Part shown: in pieces, positions 16,398 through 25,950 of the stretch
Layout: each line of letters starts with the position of its first letter
Position numbering within the stretch: the first letter of the stretch is position 1
Source of the DNA: Caulobacter sp. X
GTDB lineage: Bacteria > Pseudomonadota > Alphaproteobacteria > Caulobacterales > Caulobacteraceae
Assembly: GCF_002742635.1 (NCBI RefSeq)
Contig: NZ_PEGF01000001.1
Location: 1,674,001 to 1,738,000, forward strand
Reading direction: 5' to 3'
Length of the DNA: 64,000 nt
Made by a program: the position numbers and the translations under genes
Notes under the pieces: generated by a model
Databases searched by the model: none
What the model was told of the DNA's origin: nothing
Seen by the model: only the letters and a program-made list of their open reading frames with translations

Positions 16398-17707
16398 ACG
16401 CCCCCCTCGTCCGTCCGCTCCAGGCCCGCGATGGTCGCCTCCCGCTCGGGACCGACGTCGCTGACCGAGCGCAGGACCCCTTGGCGCAGGGCGTAGGCCA
16501 GCATGGCCGCCAGGATCAGGGCGTTTAGCACGAACGGCCCCCAGCCGATCTTCTCGTAGAGCAGCACGAACAGCGGCGCGACGACCACGTTCAGGCCGTT
16601 GATCGCCGCGATCGCCCCCGCCGCGCCGGCCTGGTCCTTGGCGTGGACCGACAGCGACGCGCCCGCCGTGAAGCCGGGACGCGCGAAGCCGTAACCCAGG
16701 CAGGCGATCGCGTAGCCGATGGCCACCGCCGCATAGTCCGGCGCGAAGGCCACCACCGCATTGCCCAGCACCGCCGCGCCCGCGCCCCAGCGCATCAGCT
16801 CGCGCGGGCCCATGCGGAACATGCGGATCAGGCCCCACTGGGCCAGCAGTCCCGCCACGGCGCCCGCCGCCATCGCCAGGGTGATGAAGCCCTGCGCCTT
16901 GACCGGCGGCAGGCCCAGCTTGTCGATGATCAGAAAGCCCAGGGTCTGGGTCTGGGCCGTCTGGCACGAGGCCACCAGGAAGCCATAGATCAGGAACGGC
17001 TTCAGGCGCGGATCGCGCCACAGCGCCGCCCCCTCGCCGCGCCAGGGCAGGCCGACCTTGCGGCGCGGCGGCGTGTCGCCGCGGCCGGGTTTGAAGGTCT
17101 CGGGCAGGCCGCGCTTGACGACGACCAGCATGATCGCCGCGATCAGGGCGAAGGCGAACATCGGTCCGGCCAGACCCACGACCGGCAGCACGAACAGCGG
17201 CGCCAGCAACGGGCCGACCACGGTCCCCAGACCGAAGGCCCCGGCCAGGGTCGCCATGGTCTGGGTGCGCTCCTCGCGGCTGGTGCGGTCGGCCATATAG
17301 GCCTGGGTCGCCGGGTTGGCGGCCGAGCCGACGCCGCCGAACAGCGCGCGGCACAGCAGGAACAGCATGAAGATCACCATCGGCGGCGCCAGGTGACGCA
17401 GGCCCGCCGACACCACGATCGCGCACAGCAGCATCGAGACGCAGAAGCCGGAAAGTCCCAGCATGATCAAGGGCTTGCGGCCTCGCAGATCCGACTGACG
17501 GGCCCACAGCGGCGAGGTGATCGCCCATAGCACCGCCGATAGCGAGAAGATGGCCGCGACCATGGCGTCGGGGATGCCGATCTGCCGGCCGATGGCGGGC
17601 AGAACGGACAACATGCCGTTGTTCCCCATCGCCGTCGCGACGGACACGCCAAACAGGATGGCGAACGGCGTCCGGTTGTCCCGGCTTTGTGATGTCTCCC
17701 CAGTCAT
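16394..17707 (-). CDS. MFS transporter
   Basis: The 437-residue membrane protein has about twelve hydrophobic segments and the MFS loop motif ARQSDLRGRKPL after the second helix. It resembles drug/metabolite exporters of the major facilitator superfamily, but the substrate is unknown. ATG at 17707 is chosen because upstream in-frame residues are arginine-rich and unlike a membrane N-terminus. The stop codon overlaps fixK's on the other strand. Confidence 0.85.
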   Translation of the reverse strand: MTGETSQSRDNRTPFAILFGVSVATAMGNNGMLSVLPAIGRQIGIPDAMVAAIFSLSAVLWAITSPLWARQSDLRGRKPLIMLGLSGFCVSMLLCAIVVSAGLRHLAPPMVIFMLFLLCRALFGGVGSAANPATQAYMADRTSREERTQTMATLAGAFGLGTVVGPLLAPLFVLPVVGLAGPMFAFALIAAIMLVVVKRGLPETFKPGRGDTPPRRKVGLPWRGEGAALWRDPRLKPFLIYGFLVASCQTAQTQTLGFLIIDKLGLPPVKAQGFITLAMAAGAVAGLLAQWGLIRMFRMGPRELMRWGAGAAVLGNAVVAFAPDYAAVAIGYAIACLGYGFARPGFTAGASLSVHAKDQAGAAGAIAAINGLNVVVAPLFVLLYEKIGWGPFVLNALILAAMLAYALRQGVLRSVSDVGPEREATIAGLERTDEGGV

Positions 17708-17844
17708 CAAACGATCGTTAGACCCGCCCGCGCGCCCGCGCAACGTGTCGCGGCGCGAGCCCGCCCTTAATCGTCGCGGCGGGAACCTTGGATTAAGCAT
17801 TAACTCCCATGATGCGGGCTCAAACTCGGGGTCGGCTGCGCACC

Positions 17845-18711
17845 ATGTTTCAGATCATCGGCATCGTCCTGCTCTTCGGCCTGGTGTTCGGTTCGTTCAT
17901 CATGTCTGGCGGCAAGATGGACGTTATCATCGAGGCCGCGCCGCACGAGCTGATGTGTATTCTGGGCGCGGGCATCGCCTCGTTCCTGATCTCGAACTCG
18001 ATGACGGTCGTCAAAGGCACGGCCGCGGGCTTCGGCAAGATCTTCAAGGGCCCCAAGTGGAAGCCGGCCGACTATCGCGACCTACTGTCCCTGCTGTTCC
18101 TGCTGACCAAGACGATGAAGTCCAAGGGCGTCATCGCCCTGGAAAGCCACATCGAAAAGCCGCACGAGAGCAAGATCTTCGAGCGCTACCCGAAGATCAC
18201 CCACGACCACTTCGCCGTCGACTTCATCTGCGACACCCTGCGGATGATGACCATGAACCTGGAGGATCCCCACCAGGTCGAAGACGCGATGGAAAAGCAG
18301 CTCGAGAAGCACCACCACGAGGCGCTCGAGCCGGCCCACGCCCTGCAAAGCCTGGCCGACGCCCTGCCGGCCCTCGGCATCGTCGCCGCCGTGCTGGGCG
18401 TGATCAAGACCATGGGCTCGATCACCGAGCCGCCGGCCGTGCTGGGCGCCATGATCGGCGGCGCGCTGGTCGGCACCTTCCTGGGCGTGTTCCTGGCCTA
18501 TGGCCTGGTCGCCCCGTTCGCCACCCGCCTATCGGCCGTGGTCAACGAGGACGGCGCCTTCTACAAGATCATCCAGGCCGTCCTGGTCGCCCACCTGCAC
18601 GGCAACGCCGCGCAGATCTCGGTCGAGATCGGTCGCGGCAACGTGCCCTCGCCCGCCCAACCCAGCTTCGCCGAGCTGGAAGAAGCGCTGCAACAGATCC
18701 CAAATGAATAA
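17845..18711 (+). CDS. motA: Flagellar motor stator protein MotA
   Basis: The 288-residue protein is the proton-channel stator subunit. It has helices at about residues 1-22 and 33-52, a cytoplasmic loop with RYPKITHDH and DTLRMMTMNLE, then the paired helices with PALGIVAAVLGVIKTMGS and LGAMIGGALVGTFLG. MFQIIGIVLL at 17845 is the start that gives the usual MotA N-terminus. MotB is not adjacent, as in C. crescentus. Confidence 0.95.
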   Translation: MFQIIGIVLLFGLVFGSFIMSGGKMDVIIEAAPHELMCILGAGIASFLISNSMTVVKGTAAGFGKIFKGPKWKPADYRDLLSLLFLLTKTMKSKGVIALESHIEKPHESKIFERYPKITHDHFAVDFICDTLRMMTMNLEDPHQVEDAMEKQLEKHHHEALEPAHALQSLADALPALGIVAAVLGVIKTMGSITEPPAVLGAMIGGALVGTFLGVFLAYGLVAPFATRLSAVVNEDGAFYKIIQAVLVAHLHGNAAQISVEIGRGNVPSPAQPSFAELEEALQQIPNE

Positions 18712-18809
18712 TGCGACACGTTCGGGCTCTCGCGTTTGCGCGGAGCCCTGAACACGTTATGCCTTCTGGCAAGACGTCGAAGGACGCGTTGACTCGGAAG
18801 GGAAACCTC

Positions 18810-19139
18810 ATGCGCACCACCATGCTCCGTAAGCTCATCATCGCCGGCGTGGCCGTGTCGGCCCTGTCGCTGGCCGCTTGTGGCAAGAAGGAAGAAGGCG
18901 GGGACGAGAGCGCCGCCGCCAAGGCCGCCGCCGCCGACGCCAGCACCGTGACCGAAGCCGCCTCGGCCCAGGACCAGGCCGCCGCCGACGCCAACAAGGA
19001 AGCCGCCGCCGCCGCCAACGCCCCGGTCGATCCGGCCGACGCCGCCGCCACGGGCGCCACCACGACCACCGCCCCGGCCGACGCCTCGGCCACGGCTGCC
19101 GCCGACGCCAAGCCGGCCGAGAAGAAGGCGGCGCACTAA
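18810..19139 (+). CDS. Alanine-rich lipoprotein
   Basis: The 109-residue product starts MRTTMLRKLIIAGVAVSALS and has a lipobox LAAC (cysteine near residue 24), then a highly Ala/Asp/Lys-rich tail lacking a recognisable domain. It should be lipid-anchored in the envelope. A GGAAGGG site precedes the ATG. The low-complexity tail looks like a flexible tether. Function unknown; a terminator follows. Confidence 0.75.
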   Translation: MRTTMLRKLIIAGVAVSALSLAACGKKEEGGDESAAAKAAAADASTVTEAASAQDQAAADANKEAAAAANAPVDPADAAATGATTTTAPADASATAAADAKPAEKKAAH

Positions 19140-19162
19140 GCTCGACGCTTCGCGAATTTCAG

Positions 19163-19193
19163 AGGGCCGTCTCCCCGTGAGGCGGCCCTTTTT
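19163..19193 (+). terminator. Intrinsic terminator after the lipoprotein gene
   Basis: AGGGCCGTCTC pairs with GAGGCGGCCCT (one mismatch) around a five-base loop and is followed by TTTTT. Confidence 0.88.
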
Positions 19194-19231
19194 CGTTGAC
19201 GCCCGCCCCGCCCCGGCGCTCTAGCAGCCGC

Positions 19232-21013
19232 ATGGATCCCACCGCCCCTTCCAGCCCCCTCGTCTGGCGCGAGGACGGCCTGCCGCAGTCCAGCCTGTAC
19301 GGCGACGTCTACTTCTCCAGCGTCGACGGCCTGGCCGAGACGCGGGCGGTGTTCCTGCAAGGCTGCGGCCTGCCGGAACGGTTCGCCGGACGCCGCGACT
19401 TCGTCGTGGGCGAGCTGGGCTTCGGCTCGGGCCTGAACATCGCCGCCCTGCTGGACCTGTGGCGGCGCGAGAAGCCGGCCGGCGCGCGCCTGCGGGTCTT
19501 CTCGATCGAGGCCCACCCGCTGGAGCGCGAAGAGGCCGCCCGCATCCTGGCGCACTGGCCCGAACTGGGCGAGGCGGCGCGGGCGCTGCTGGACGCCTGG
19601 CCTGGCCAGGCGCGCGGCTTCCATCGCGTCGACCTGCCCGCCTTCGACGCGGTGCTGGACCTGGCGGTGATGGACGTGGTCGAGGCGCTGGAGGCCTGGG
19701 ACGGCGCGGCCGACGCCTGGTTCCTGGACGGCTTCTCGCCCGCCCTGAACCCGGCCATGTGGCGCGAGGAGGTGCTAGCCGCCGTCGCCGCCCGCTCGGC
19801 GCCCGGCGCGCGCGCGGCGACCTTCACCGTGGCCGGCGCCGTGCGGCGCGGCCTGCAGACAGCCGGCTTCGAGATCGCCAAGCGCCCGGGTTTCGGGCGC
19901 AAGCGCGAGCGGCTGGAGGCCTGGCTGCCCGGAGCGCGCGCGACGTCGCGACGCCCCGAGAGTCTGGCGATCATCGGCGGCGGGATCGCCGGGGCGTCGC
20001 TGGCGCGGGCGGCGCGGGCCGAGGGTCTGGCCGTCACCGTGATCGACGATCCGGACGGCGTCGCGGCCTCGGGTAATCCGACGGGCCTGGTCACCCCCGC
20101 CCTCGACGCCGGCGGCGGTCCCCGCGCGGCGCTCTACGCCCAGGCGTTGGCGCGGGCGACGGCGCTCTACGCCGCAACGCCCGACGCGGTCGTGGCCGAA
20201 GGCGTGCTGCAGCTGGCCGGCGCCGAGCGCGACGCCGCCCGCTTCGCCGCCGTGGCGGGCCAGGACATCTTCGAACCCGGGACCATGACGCCGCTCGATG
20301 CGGAGACGACCCAAGCGCGACTGGGCGCGGCGACGCCGGCCCTGGCGATGAGCTCGGCGCAGGTCGTTGCGCCGCCGACCATCCGCGCCGCCTGGATCGG
20401 CGAGACCCTGCCCGCTCGCGTCGCCAAGCTGGAGCGCGACGGCGAAGGCTGGCGGCTGCTGGACGCGGCGGGCGAGCTGATCCTATGCGCCGACGCCGTC
20501 GTGCTGGCCGGCGGCGCGGCGAGCCTGAGCCTCGCCCCCACCCTGCCCCTTCGCCCCGTGCGCGGCCAGGCCAGCTGGACCACCGGCGTCTCGACCAGCG
20601 CGCCGGCGGCGTTCGGCGGCTATGCGATCCCCACCCGCGACGGCGTGCTGTTCGGCGCCACGCACGATCGCGACGAGACGGCCGTCGACGTCCGCGAGGA
20701 AGACCACGCCCGCAACCTCGCCACCCTGGCCAAGGGCCTGCCCGACCTGGCCGCGCGGCTTGAGGGCAAGGCGTTCGAGGGCCGAGCGGCCGTGCGCGCC
20801 ACCGTGCCCGACCACCTGCCGCTGGCCGGCCCGCGGGCGGACGGCGCCTGGCTGTTGACGGGTCTGGGCTCGCGGGGTCTGTGCCTGGCGCCGCTGCTGG
20901 CCGAGCACGTCATCGCCCGGCTGCTGGACCTTCCCTCGCCCCTCCCGCGCCAATTGTCGCACCTGGCGGATCCGGCCCGTTTCGACTCGCCCGTCCAGGT
21001 CGGCGGCGTATAG
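19232..21013 (+). CDS. mnmC: Bifunctional tRNA U34 modification enzyme MnmC
   Basis: The 593-residue protein has an N-terminal SAM methyltransferase (MnmD; GELGFGSGLNIAAL, then WFLDGFSPALNPAMW) and a C-terminal FAD oxidase (IIGGGIAGASLARAA, later PVRGQ and LTGLGSRGL). It makes mnm5 from cmnm5 at the wobble uridine of several tRNAs: the FAD domain removes the carboxymethyl group, the methyltransferase adds methyl. Length fits the fused form. ATG at 19232 gives MDPTAPSSPLVWREDGLPQS, a typical start. Confidence 0.93.
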   Translation: MDPTAPSSPLVWREDGLPQSSLYGDVYFSSVDGLAETRAVFLQGCGLPERFAGRRDFVVGELGFGSGLNIAALLDLWRREKPAGARLRVFSIEAHPLEREEAARILAHWPELGEAARALLDAWPGQARGFHRVDLPAFDAVLDLAVMDVVEALEAWDGAADAWFLDGFSPALNPAMWREEVLAAVAARSAPGARAATFTVAGAVRRGLQTAGFEIAKRPGFGRKRERLEAWLPGARATSRRPESLAIIGGGIAGASLARAARAEGLAVTVIDDPDGVAASGNPTGLVTPALDAGGGPRAALYAQALARATALYAATPDAVVAEGVLQLAGAERDAARFAAVAGQDIFEPGTMTPLDAETTQARLGAATPALAMSSAQVVAPPTIRAAWIGETLPARVAKLERDGEGWRLLDAAGELILCADAVVLAGGAASLSLAPTLPLRPVRGQASWTTGVSTSAPAAFGGYAIPTRDGVLFGATHDRDETAVDVREEDHARNLATLAKGLPDLAARLEGKAFEGRAAVRATVPDHLPLAGPRADGAWLLTGLGSRGLCLAPLLAEHVIARLLDLPSPLPRQLSHLADPARFDSPVQVGGV

Positions 21014-21091
21014 TTCGAGGCGAGACACGAGGCCGGAGCCCTCAAACCGGCCGCGTCGCGGCGGCCGCCGCCCTCTAGGCCCGCCGTACAG

Positions 21092-21124
21092 GACGCTCCC
21101 GACCCCCATCGGGAGCGTCCTTTC
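21092..21124 (+). terminator. Hairpin terminator after mnmC
   Basis: GACGCTCCCGA and its perfect complement enclose a loop of about six bases and are followed by a weak T-rich tail (CTTTCG). Confidence 0.7.
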
Positions 21125-21149
21125 GTTTGGGGCCCGGTTTTCCAAAACG

Positions 21150-21183
21150 GCCAAAAAGAAAGGGCCAGCCTCGCGGCTGGCCC
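21150..21183 (-). terminator. Terminator of the OmpA-family gene
   Basis: On the minus strand GGGCCAGCC-GCGA-GGCTGGCCC is followed by CTTTCTTTTT, a clear intrinsic terminator 25 bases after the stop codon. Confidence 0.88.
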
Positions 21184-21207
21184 CCAGGTTTCTCCGAGCG
21201 GAAAACC

Positions 21208-22440
21208 TTAGAAGTTGATCGACACCGTCGAGCGGCGGTTCAGCGGTTCCTTCACGCCGTCGCCCGTGGCGACAGCCGGATCCTTCTCACCCTTCCAGTC
21301 GACGGCCAGGGCCGTGGCGTTGACGCCCAGGCCGACCAGACCGTCGGCCACCGCCTTGGCGCGGCGCTCCGAGAGCTTCTGGTTGTACTTGTCCGAGCCC
21401 GAGGTGTCGGTGTGACCCGTCACGACGATCTTGGTGGCGTTGCCGCCCTTGGCGTAGTCGGCGGCCTGCTGGACCACGGCCTGGGCTTCCGGCGTCAGCA
21501 CGTACTGATCGAACGGGAAGTAGACCACGAACTCACGCGACTCGTAGGCCGGAGCAGCCGGAGGCGGCGGCGGGGGCGGAGGCGGCGGAGGCGGCGGGGG
21601 AGGCGGCGGCGGGGGCGGAGGCGGCGGGGGCGGCGGCGGGGGCGGCGGCGCGCCGAAGGTGTAGCGCAGGCCCAGGGTCACCGAGGTGTCCTTGTAGCGG
21701 CCCGAGAACGTGCCGACGTCCGTGATCCCGCCGCCGGCCGGACCGGCGTTCTGGGTCACCGAACCCCAGTCCAGCTTGCTGGTGCGCAGGTAGCGGCCGG
21801 TCAGGTCCATCGACCAGTTCGGGGCGAAGTTCCAGCCCAGGCCGATGACGCCCTGCATGGCGAACGCTTGGTCGACGTCATCGAAGCTGGTGTTCTGGTA
21901 GATCGCCGCGCCAGCCGGGACGCCCGACAGTTGGCCGTAGACCTTGTTGTGGACCCAGGCCGTACCGACGCCGGCGCCGATGAACGGGTTCAGGCTGGAG
22001 TTCGGGGCCATGTCGTAGATGACATTGGCCATCAGGGTCGAGGCCTTCAACTTGCCGTCAGGCTCGCCGCAGGCCGGAGCCGTCGAGGTGCGGCCGACGC
22101 CGGCGGTGCAGAGACCCAGCGGCTGGGCGCCGCCCGTCGTGCCCGTGCTGAAGCCGCCTTGGCCGCGGACGCTCTTGATGTCGCTGGGGCGGTAGCCGTA
22201 CTCGGCTTCCACGCGCCAGTTCGGCGTGAACTTGTAGCCCAGGCGGCCGAAAGCGGCCCAGTCGTGGTCGCCGTTGAAGTCCCACTGATAGTTGTTGGTG
22301 GAGGTCGCCTTGACGGAATCCGGCTCGTGATAGCCGACGTCCGCACCGACGTACCAACCGCTCGTGGCGCTCTGGGCCAGGGCGCCCGAGGCGGCGCTTA
22401 GCGCCACCGCAGCTACGCCGACCAGCAACCGCATGTTCAT
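21208..22440 (-). CDS. ompA2: OmpA-family outer membrane protein (OmpA2-like) with 30-proline linker
   Basis: The 410-residue protein has a signal peptide (MNMRLLVGVAAVALSAASGA), an eight-strand-type outer membrane barrel (to about residue 262), an uninterrupted run of 30 prolines (265-294), and an OmpA/Pal peptidoglycan-binding domain (FPFDQYVLTPEAQ, TGHTDTSGSDKYN). It anchors the outer membrane to the cell wall. Position next to sapA matches OmpA2 of C. crescentus, as I recall it. Start at 22440 gives the clean signal peptide. Confidence 0.9.
   Translation of the reverse strand: MNMRLLVGVAAVALSAASGALAQSATSGWYVGADVGYHEPDSVKATSTNNYQWDFNGDHDWAAFGRLGYKFTPNWRVEAEYGYRPSDIKSVRGQGGFSTGTTGGAQPLGLCTAGVGRTSTAPACGEPDGKLKASTLMANVIYDMAPNSSLNPFIGAGVGTAWVHNKVYGQLSGVPAGAAIYQNTSFDDVDQAFAMQGVIGLGWNFAPNWSMDLTGRYLRTSKLDWGSVTQNAGPAGGGITDVGTFSGRYKDTSVTLGLRYTFGAPPPPPPPPPPPPPPPPPPPPPPPPPPPPPPAAPAYESREFVVYFPFDQYVLTPEAQAVVQQAADYAKGGNATKIVVTGHTDTSGSDKYNQKLSERRAKAVADGLVGLGVNATALAVDWKGEKDPAVATGDGVKEPLNRRSTVSINF
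21559..21648 (-). repeat. Polyproline-coding tract inside the OmpA-family gene
   Basis: Thirty consecutive proline codons use a mix of CCG, CCC and CCT, so it is selected at protein level rather than a simple trinucleotide expansion. Confidence 0.95.
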
Positions 22441-22702
22441 TGCTTTACCCTCTACTTTACGAATGTCGCGGTCCCGACTTGTCTCAGCGGGACCCACGAC
22501 GACAAACGCGCTCGAACCGGATTCAGGTGTTGCCCTGAGGCCACAGAATGGGGCGAATTGTGAAACCAATGCGGCCCGAAGCCATGATGCGGCAGCGCTT
22601 AGCTTGGCTGAAAAAGTGCGCCCTCATGTCGCAAGAGATTGAGATTGAAGGAAAAATCCGCTCCGCCCATACTTCTTCCCCTGGGGCGGCCGGAGCACCT
22701 TC

Positions 22703-24694
22703 GTGAGCATTGAACCTTTTCCTCTGGCCCCGGATGATTTCGCCTCGGTCGCCGGTGGCGAGACGCCCAACGCCTTCGTCAACGCCGACTCCCGCACCGG
22801 CGTGGTGGCGGGCAAGACCAGCCTGACCATCGCCCAGGCCGCCTCCCAGCTGCTGCGCGGCGAGCCGGGGTGGTCCAATCTGCTGGAGCAGGCGGCGACG
22901 GTCACCTACGCGTACCGGGCCAACGCGCCGACGACGATGCCCGGCGACGCCGCGGGCTTCTCGACCTTCAACGCCGCCCAGATCGCGCAGGCCGAAAAGG
23001 CCCTGACCGCCTGGTCGGACGTCGCCAACATCACCTTCGTGCGCGTCGGCGAAGGGACCTCGGGCCCGGCCGCCTACAGCGACAACGCCGCCATCCTGTT
23101 TGGCAACTACAGCTCCGGCCAGGACGGCGCGGCCGCCTTCGCCTTCTTTCCGGGCAACACCTCGCCCACGAACCGTTCCGGCGACGTCTGGATCAATTCC
23201 ACCCTGGGCTACAACACCAACCCCACGGCGACCAATTACGGCGGCATGGTCCTGGTGCACGAGCTGGGCCACGCGATCGGCCTGGACCATCCCGGCGACT
23301 ACGACGCCGCCGCCAACACCACCCTGACCTACGCCGCCAACGCCGGCTATTACGAGGACAGCCGCCAGTACACGGTGATGTCCTATTTCAGCGAAAGCAA
23401 CACGGGCGGGGCGTTCAGCGGCGTCTACGCCTCCGCGCCCCTGCTGGACGACATCGCCGCCGCCCAGCTGGCCTATGGCGCCAACATGTCGACCCGCACC
23501 GGCGACACCGTCTACGGTTTCAATTCCACCGCCGATCGCGACTGGTTCAGCGCCTCGAGCGCCACGAGCAAGCTGGTCTTCGCCGTCTGGGACGCCGGCG
23601 GGACCGACACCCTGGACTTCTCGGGCTACAAGGTCGCCCAGACCATCGACCTGCGGCCCGGCTACTTCTCCAGCGTCGGCGGCCTGACGGGCAATGTCGT
23701 CATCGCTCTGGGCGCGACGATCGAGAACGCCATCGGCGGGACCGCCGCCGACACCATCAACGGCAACAGCGCGGCCAATCGCCTGACCGGCGGCCAGGGC
23801 TCGGACTCGCTGGACGGCGGCCTGGGCGTCGATACGGCGGTGTTCAGCGGCAAGGCCGCCAGCTACGCCATCACCGCCCTGGCGTCGGGCGGCTGGCAAG
23901 TGAAGGACAACGCCGGGACCGACGGAACGGACATCGTCGTCAATGTCGAGAGCCTGGCCTTTTCGGACAAGGCGGTCTCGCTGGTCGACAGCCGGGTCGC
24001 CGGCGCCATGAGCAGCCTGCTGCGCCTGACCGCGCTGAGCGCCAGCGCCGATAGCCTGGCCAAGACCCTGGCGGCCGACATGGCCGCCGGCGGGACCTAT
24101 GACAGCGCCATCGCCCAGGTGATCAAGACCGCGGACTCCACGACGTCCGTGGCGGTGATGTCCTACCAGTTCTTCACCGGCAAGACGCCGACGACCGCCG
24201 GCATGGACTATCTGATCGCGCCGGACGGCCCCAACGCCAACAACCTCAACAGCGCCTATTATCAGGGCTTCGACTACGGCAACCGCTACATCAACTTCGC
24301 GGTGAACCTGGGCAAGGTCGGCGAGGGGGCGACGGCGTTCGCCACGACCTATGGCGCGCTGAACCTGACCGAGGCGACGCGCAAGGCCTATGCGGCGATC
24401 TTCGGCCTGACCCCCACCGACCAGAAGCTGCATGACCTGCTGGACGCCAGCTTCACCCTGAACGGCCAGACCATGACCCGGGCGGAGTACTTCGCCTATT
24501 ACGGCCAGGACGGACTGAACGGCCAGGGGACCAAGGCCGCCATGGTCGGCTGGCTGCTGGGCGAGGCCGCCAAGGCCGACGTCGGCGTCTACGCCAAGTC
24601 CCTGGCGGCCTTCTACGCCGACGAGCTGACCCGCGACGTGTTCGGGGTCGACCTGATCGGCGTCTACGTCAAGGCCGAATACAACCTGACCTGA
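22703..24694 (+). CDS. sapA: S-layer-associated extracellular metalloprotease SapA
   Basis: The 663-residue protein is a serralysin-like metzincin. It has the zinc motif HELGHAIGLDHPG (H186, H190, H196), Met-turn VMSYF (M226), a degenerate RTX region (IGGTAADTINGNSAANRLTG, about 340-385), and a C-terminal domain with VMSYQFFTG...NRYINFAVNLG (about 480-550) like the N-terminal anchor of the S-layer protein RsaA. SapA degrades misassembled S-layer protein at the surface. GTG start with GGAG seven bases upstream; no signal peptide, as expected for type I secretion. Confidence 0.9.
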   Translation: MSIEPFPLAPDDFASVAGGETPNAFVNADSRTGVVAGKTSLTIAQAASQLLRGEPGWSNLLEQAATVTYAYRANAPTTMPGDAAGFSTFNAAQIAQAEKALTAWSDVANITFVRVGEGTSGPAAYSDNAAILFGNYSSGQDGAAAFAFFPGNTSPTNRSGDVWINSTLGYNTNPTATNYGGMVLVHELGHAIGLDHPGDYDAAANTTLTYAANAGYYEDSRQYTVMSYFSESNTGGAFSGVYASAPLLDDIAAAQLAYGANMSTRTGDTVYGFNSTADRDWFSASSATSKLVFAVWDAGGTDTLDFSGYKVAQTIDLRPGYFSSVGGLTGNVVIALGATIENAIGGTAADTINGNSAANRLTGGQGSDSLDGGLGVDTAVFSGKAASYAITALASGGWQVKDNAGTDGTDIVVNVESLAFSDKAVSLVDSRVAGAMSSLLRLTALSASADSLAKTLAADMAAGGTYDSAIAQVIKTADSTTSVAVMSYQFFTGKTPTTAGMDYLIAPDGPNANNLNSAYYQGFDYGNRYINFAVNLGKVGEGATAFATTYGALNLTEATRKAYAAIFGLTPTDQKLHDLLDASFTLNGQTMTRAEYFAYYGQDGLNGQGTKAAMVGWLLGEAAKADVGVYAKSLAAFYADELTRDVFGVDLIGVYVKAEYNLT

Positions 24695-24743
24695 CGCCCG
24701 GCGCGTTCCGACGGGCGAGAGCCCGCCCGCCTCTGCTTGGACC

Positions 24744-25838
24744 TCAGAACTTGAGTAGCTGGAGGCGGTTGGACCAGCGGATCTCGGAGGATCCGGCGGG
24801 CAGCGACGCGAAGTCGCCGTCGTGACCCACGCGCATCGGCCCGCCGAAGATCGTCTTCGCGCGTCCCAGGAAGGGTCCCTCCAGCGCCCGCACCGGCAAG
24901 GGCGGGATCACGTGATAGAACAGCACGGCCTTGGCGCCCGCCGCCCTCGCCTCGCGCGCCACCGTCTCGGGCGGGCTGTGATAGGTCAGGATGTCCTTGA
25001 AGATGTGGGCGTAGTTGCCGCGTCCGGCCTGCGCGGCGACCGACTCCTGCATCGCCACCAGGTTGGGCGCCAGGCCCTCATGGACCAGAAGGTCGACGTT
25101 CCTGGACGCGCGGACGAGGCGCTCGGAAGGGCCCGTATCGCCGCTGACGACGACGCTGCGGCCCTTGTACTCGAAGCGATAGCCCACGGCGCCCTCCACG
25201 GGGGCGTGGGCCACGGGAAAGGCCCAGACCTTCAGGTCGGGCTTCTCCAGCACCAGGACGTCCGGCCCGTCGCCGGCGGAGAAGACATGAGGATCTCCGC
25301 CGAACCCCGATGGCGGAACCACCGCCGGGCCGTGGTGGGCGATACGGTATCCGCGATCGAGGGCGTAGGCCGCCTCGAAGCCGTTCAATACGCTTTCAAG
25401 CCCCGGCGGGCCATGGATCGGCAACGGCGCGCGCGCCGCGCCGCCGGCCCAGTGCTGCAGCATCAGCTCGCCCAGGTCGGCGATGTGGTCGGAATGGTAG
25501 TGGGTGATGAAGGCGGCCGCGACCGAGGCCGGCGGCAGGTTCATCAACAGCAGATTGCGCGTCGAACCGGACCCGGAGTCGACGACGAACAGATCGCGCC
25601 CCGCGACCACCGCCACGCAAGGGCCCGCCCGCGTGGGGTCCGGCATCGGCGAGCCGGAACCGCAAAGACCGACATGCAGGCCGTCGGGCAGGCCCGCCAG
25701 GGGATCCGTGGCCAGGGCCAACGCATAGGCCCGACGCATGCCGATCAGCGCCAGGCGATCGCGAAAGAGCCAGGCGCCCCCCAGGGCGATGACGACCACC
25801 AGGCCCAACGCCCCCAGCCCGATCCAACGTCCGCGCAT
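24744..25838 (-). CDS. Membrane-anchored metallo-beta-lactamase-fold hydrolase
   Basis: The 364-residue protein has one N-terminal membrane helix (about residues 7-25) and an MBL domain with HYHSDHIADLG (about 112-122), a second-shell VSGDTG and a late histidine in YHVI. It resembles tRNase Z/arylsulfatase-like MBL hydrolases placed on the periplasmic side. ATG at 25838 is supported by GGGAGG six bases upstream. A 21-bp operator-like palindrome lies about 35-55 bases upstream. Substrate unknown. Confidence 0.83.
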   Translation of the reverse strand: MRGRWIGLGALGLVVVIALGGAWLFRDRLALIGMRRAYALALATDPLAGLPDGLHVGLCGSGSPMPDPTRAGPCVAVVAGRDLFVVDSGSGSTRNLLLMNLPPASVAAAFITHYHSDHIADLGELMLQHWAGGAARAPLPIHGPPGLESVLNGFEAAYALDRGYRIAHHGPAVVPPSGFGGDPHVFSAGDGPDVLVLEKPDLKVWAFPVAHAPVEGAVGYRFEYKGRSVVVSGDTGPSERLVRASRNVDLLVHEGLAPNLVAMQESVAAQAGRGNYAHIFKDILTYHSPPETVAREARAAGAKAVLFYHVIPPLPVRALEGPFLGRAKTIFGGPMRVGHDGDFASLPAGSSEIRWSNRLQLLKF

Positions 25839-25871
25839 GTTCGCCTCCCGCTTTTGGCCGTAGAGGAACAT

Positions 25872-25892
25872 AATGGCATGCATAGTGCCAAT
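25872..25892. promoter_or_regulatory. Operator-like palindrome (site 1)
   Basis: AATGGCA-N7-TGCCAAT. It shares the pattern ATTGRCA-N7-TGYCAWT with site 2 at 25951-25971, suggesting one regulator binds both. Confidence 0.55.
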
Positions 25893-25950
25893 AAAAATCG
25901 GCGATGGAATGGAGGCGCGCCGCTGCTCGCCGTCACGACCGCGCGCATCT

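Noticed and set aside
21127..22401. A 424-codon plus-strand frame with a long arginine/glycine tract
   Set aside because: It is the antisense of the polyproline and barrel-coding parts of the OmpA-family gene.
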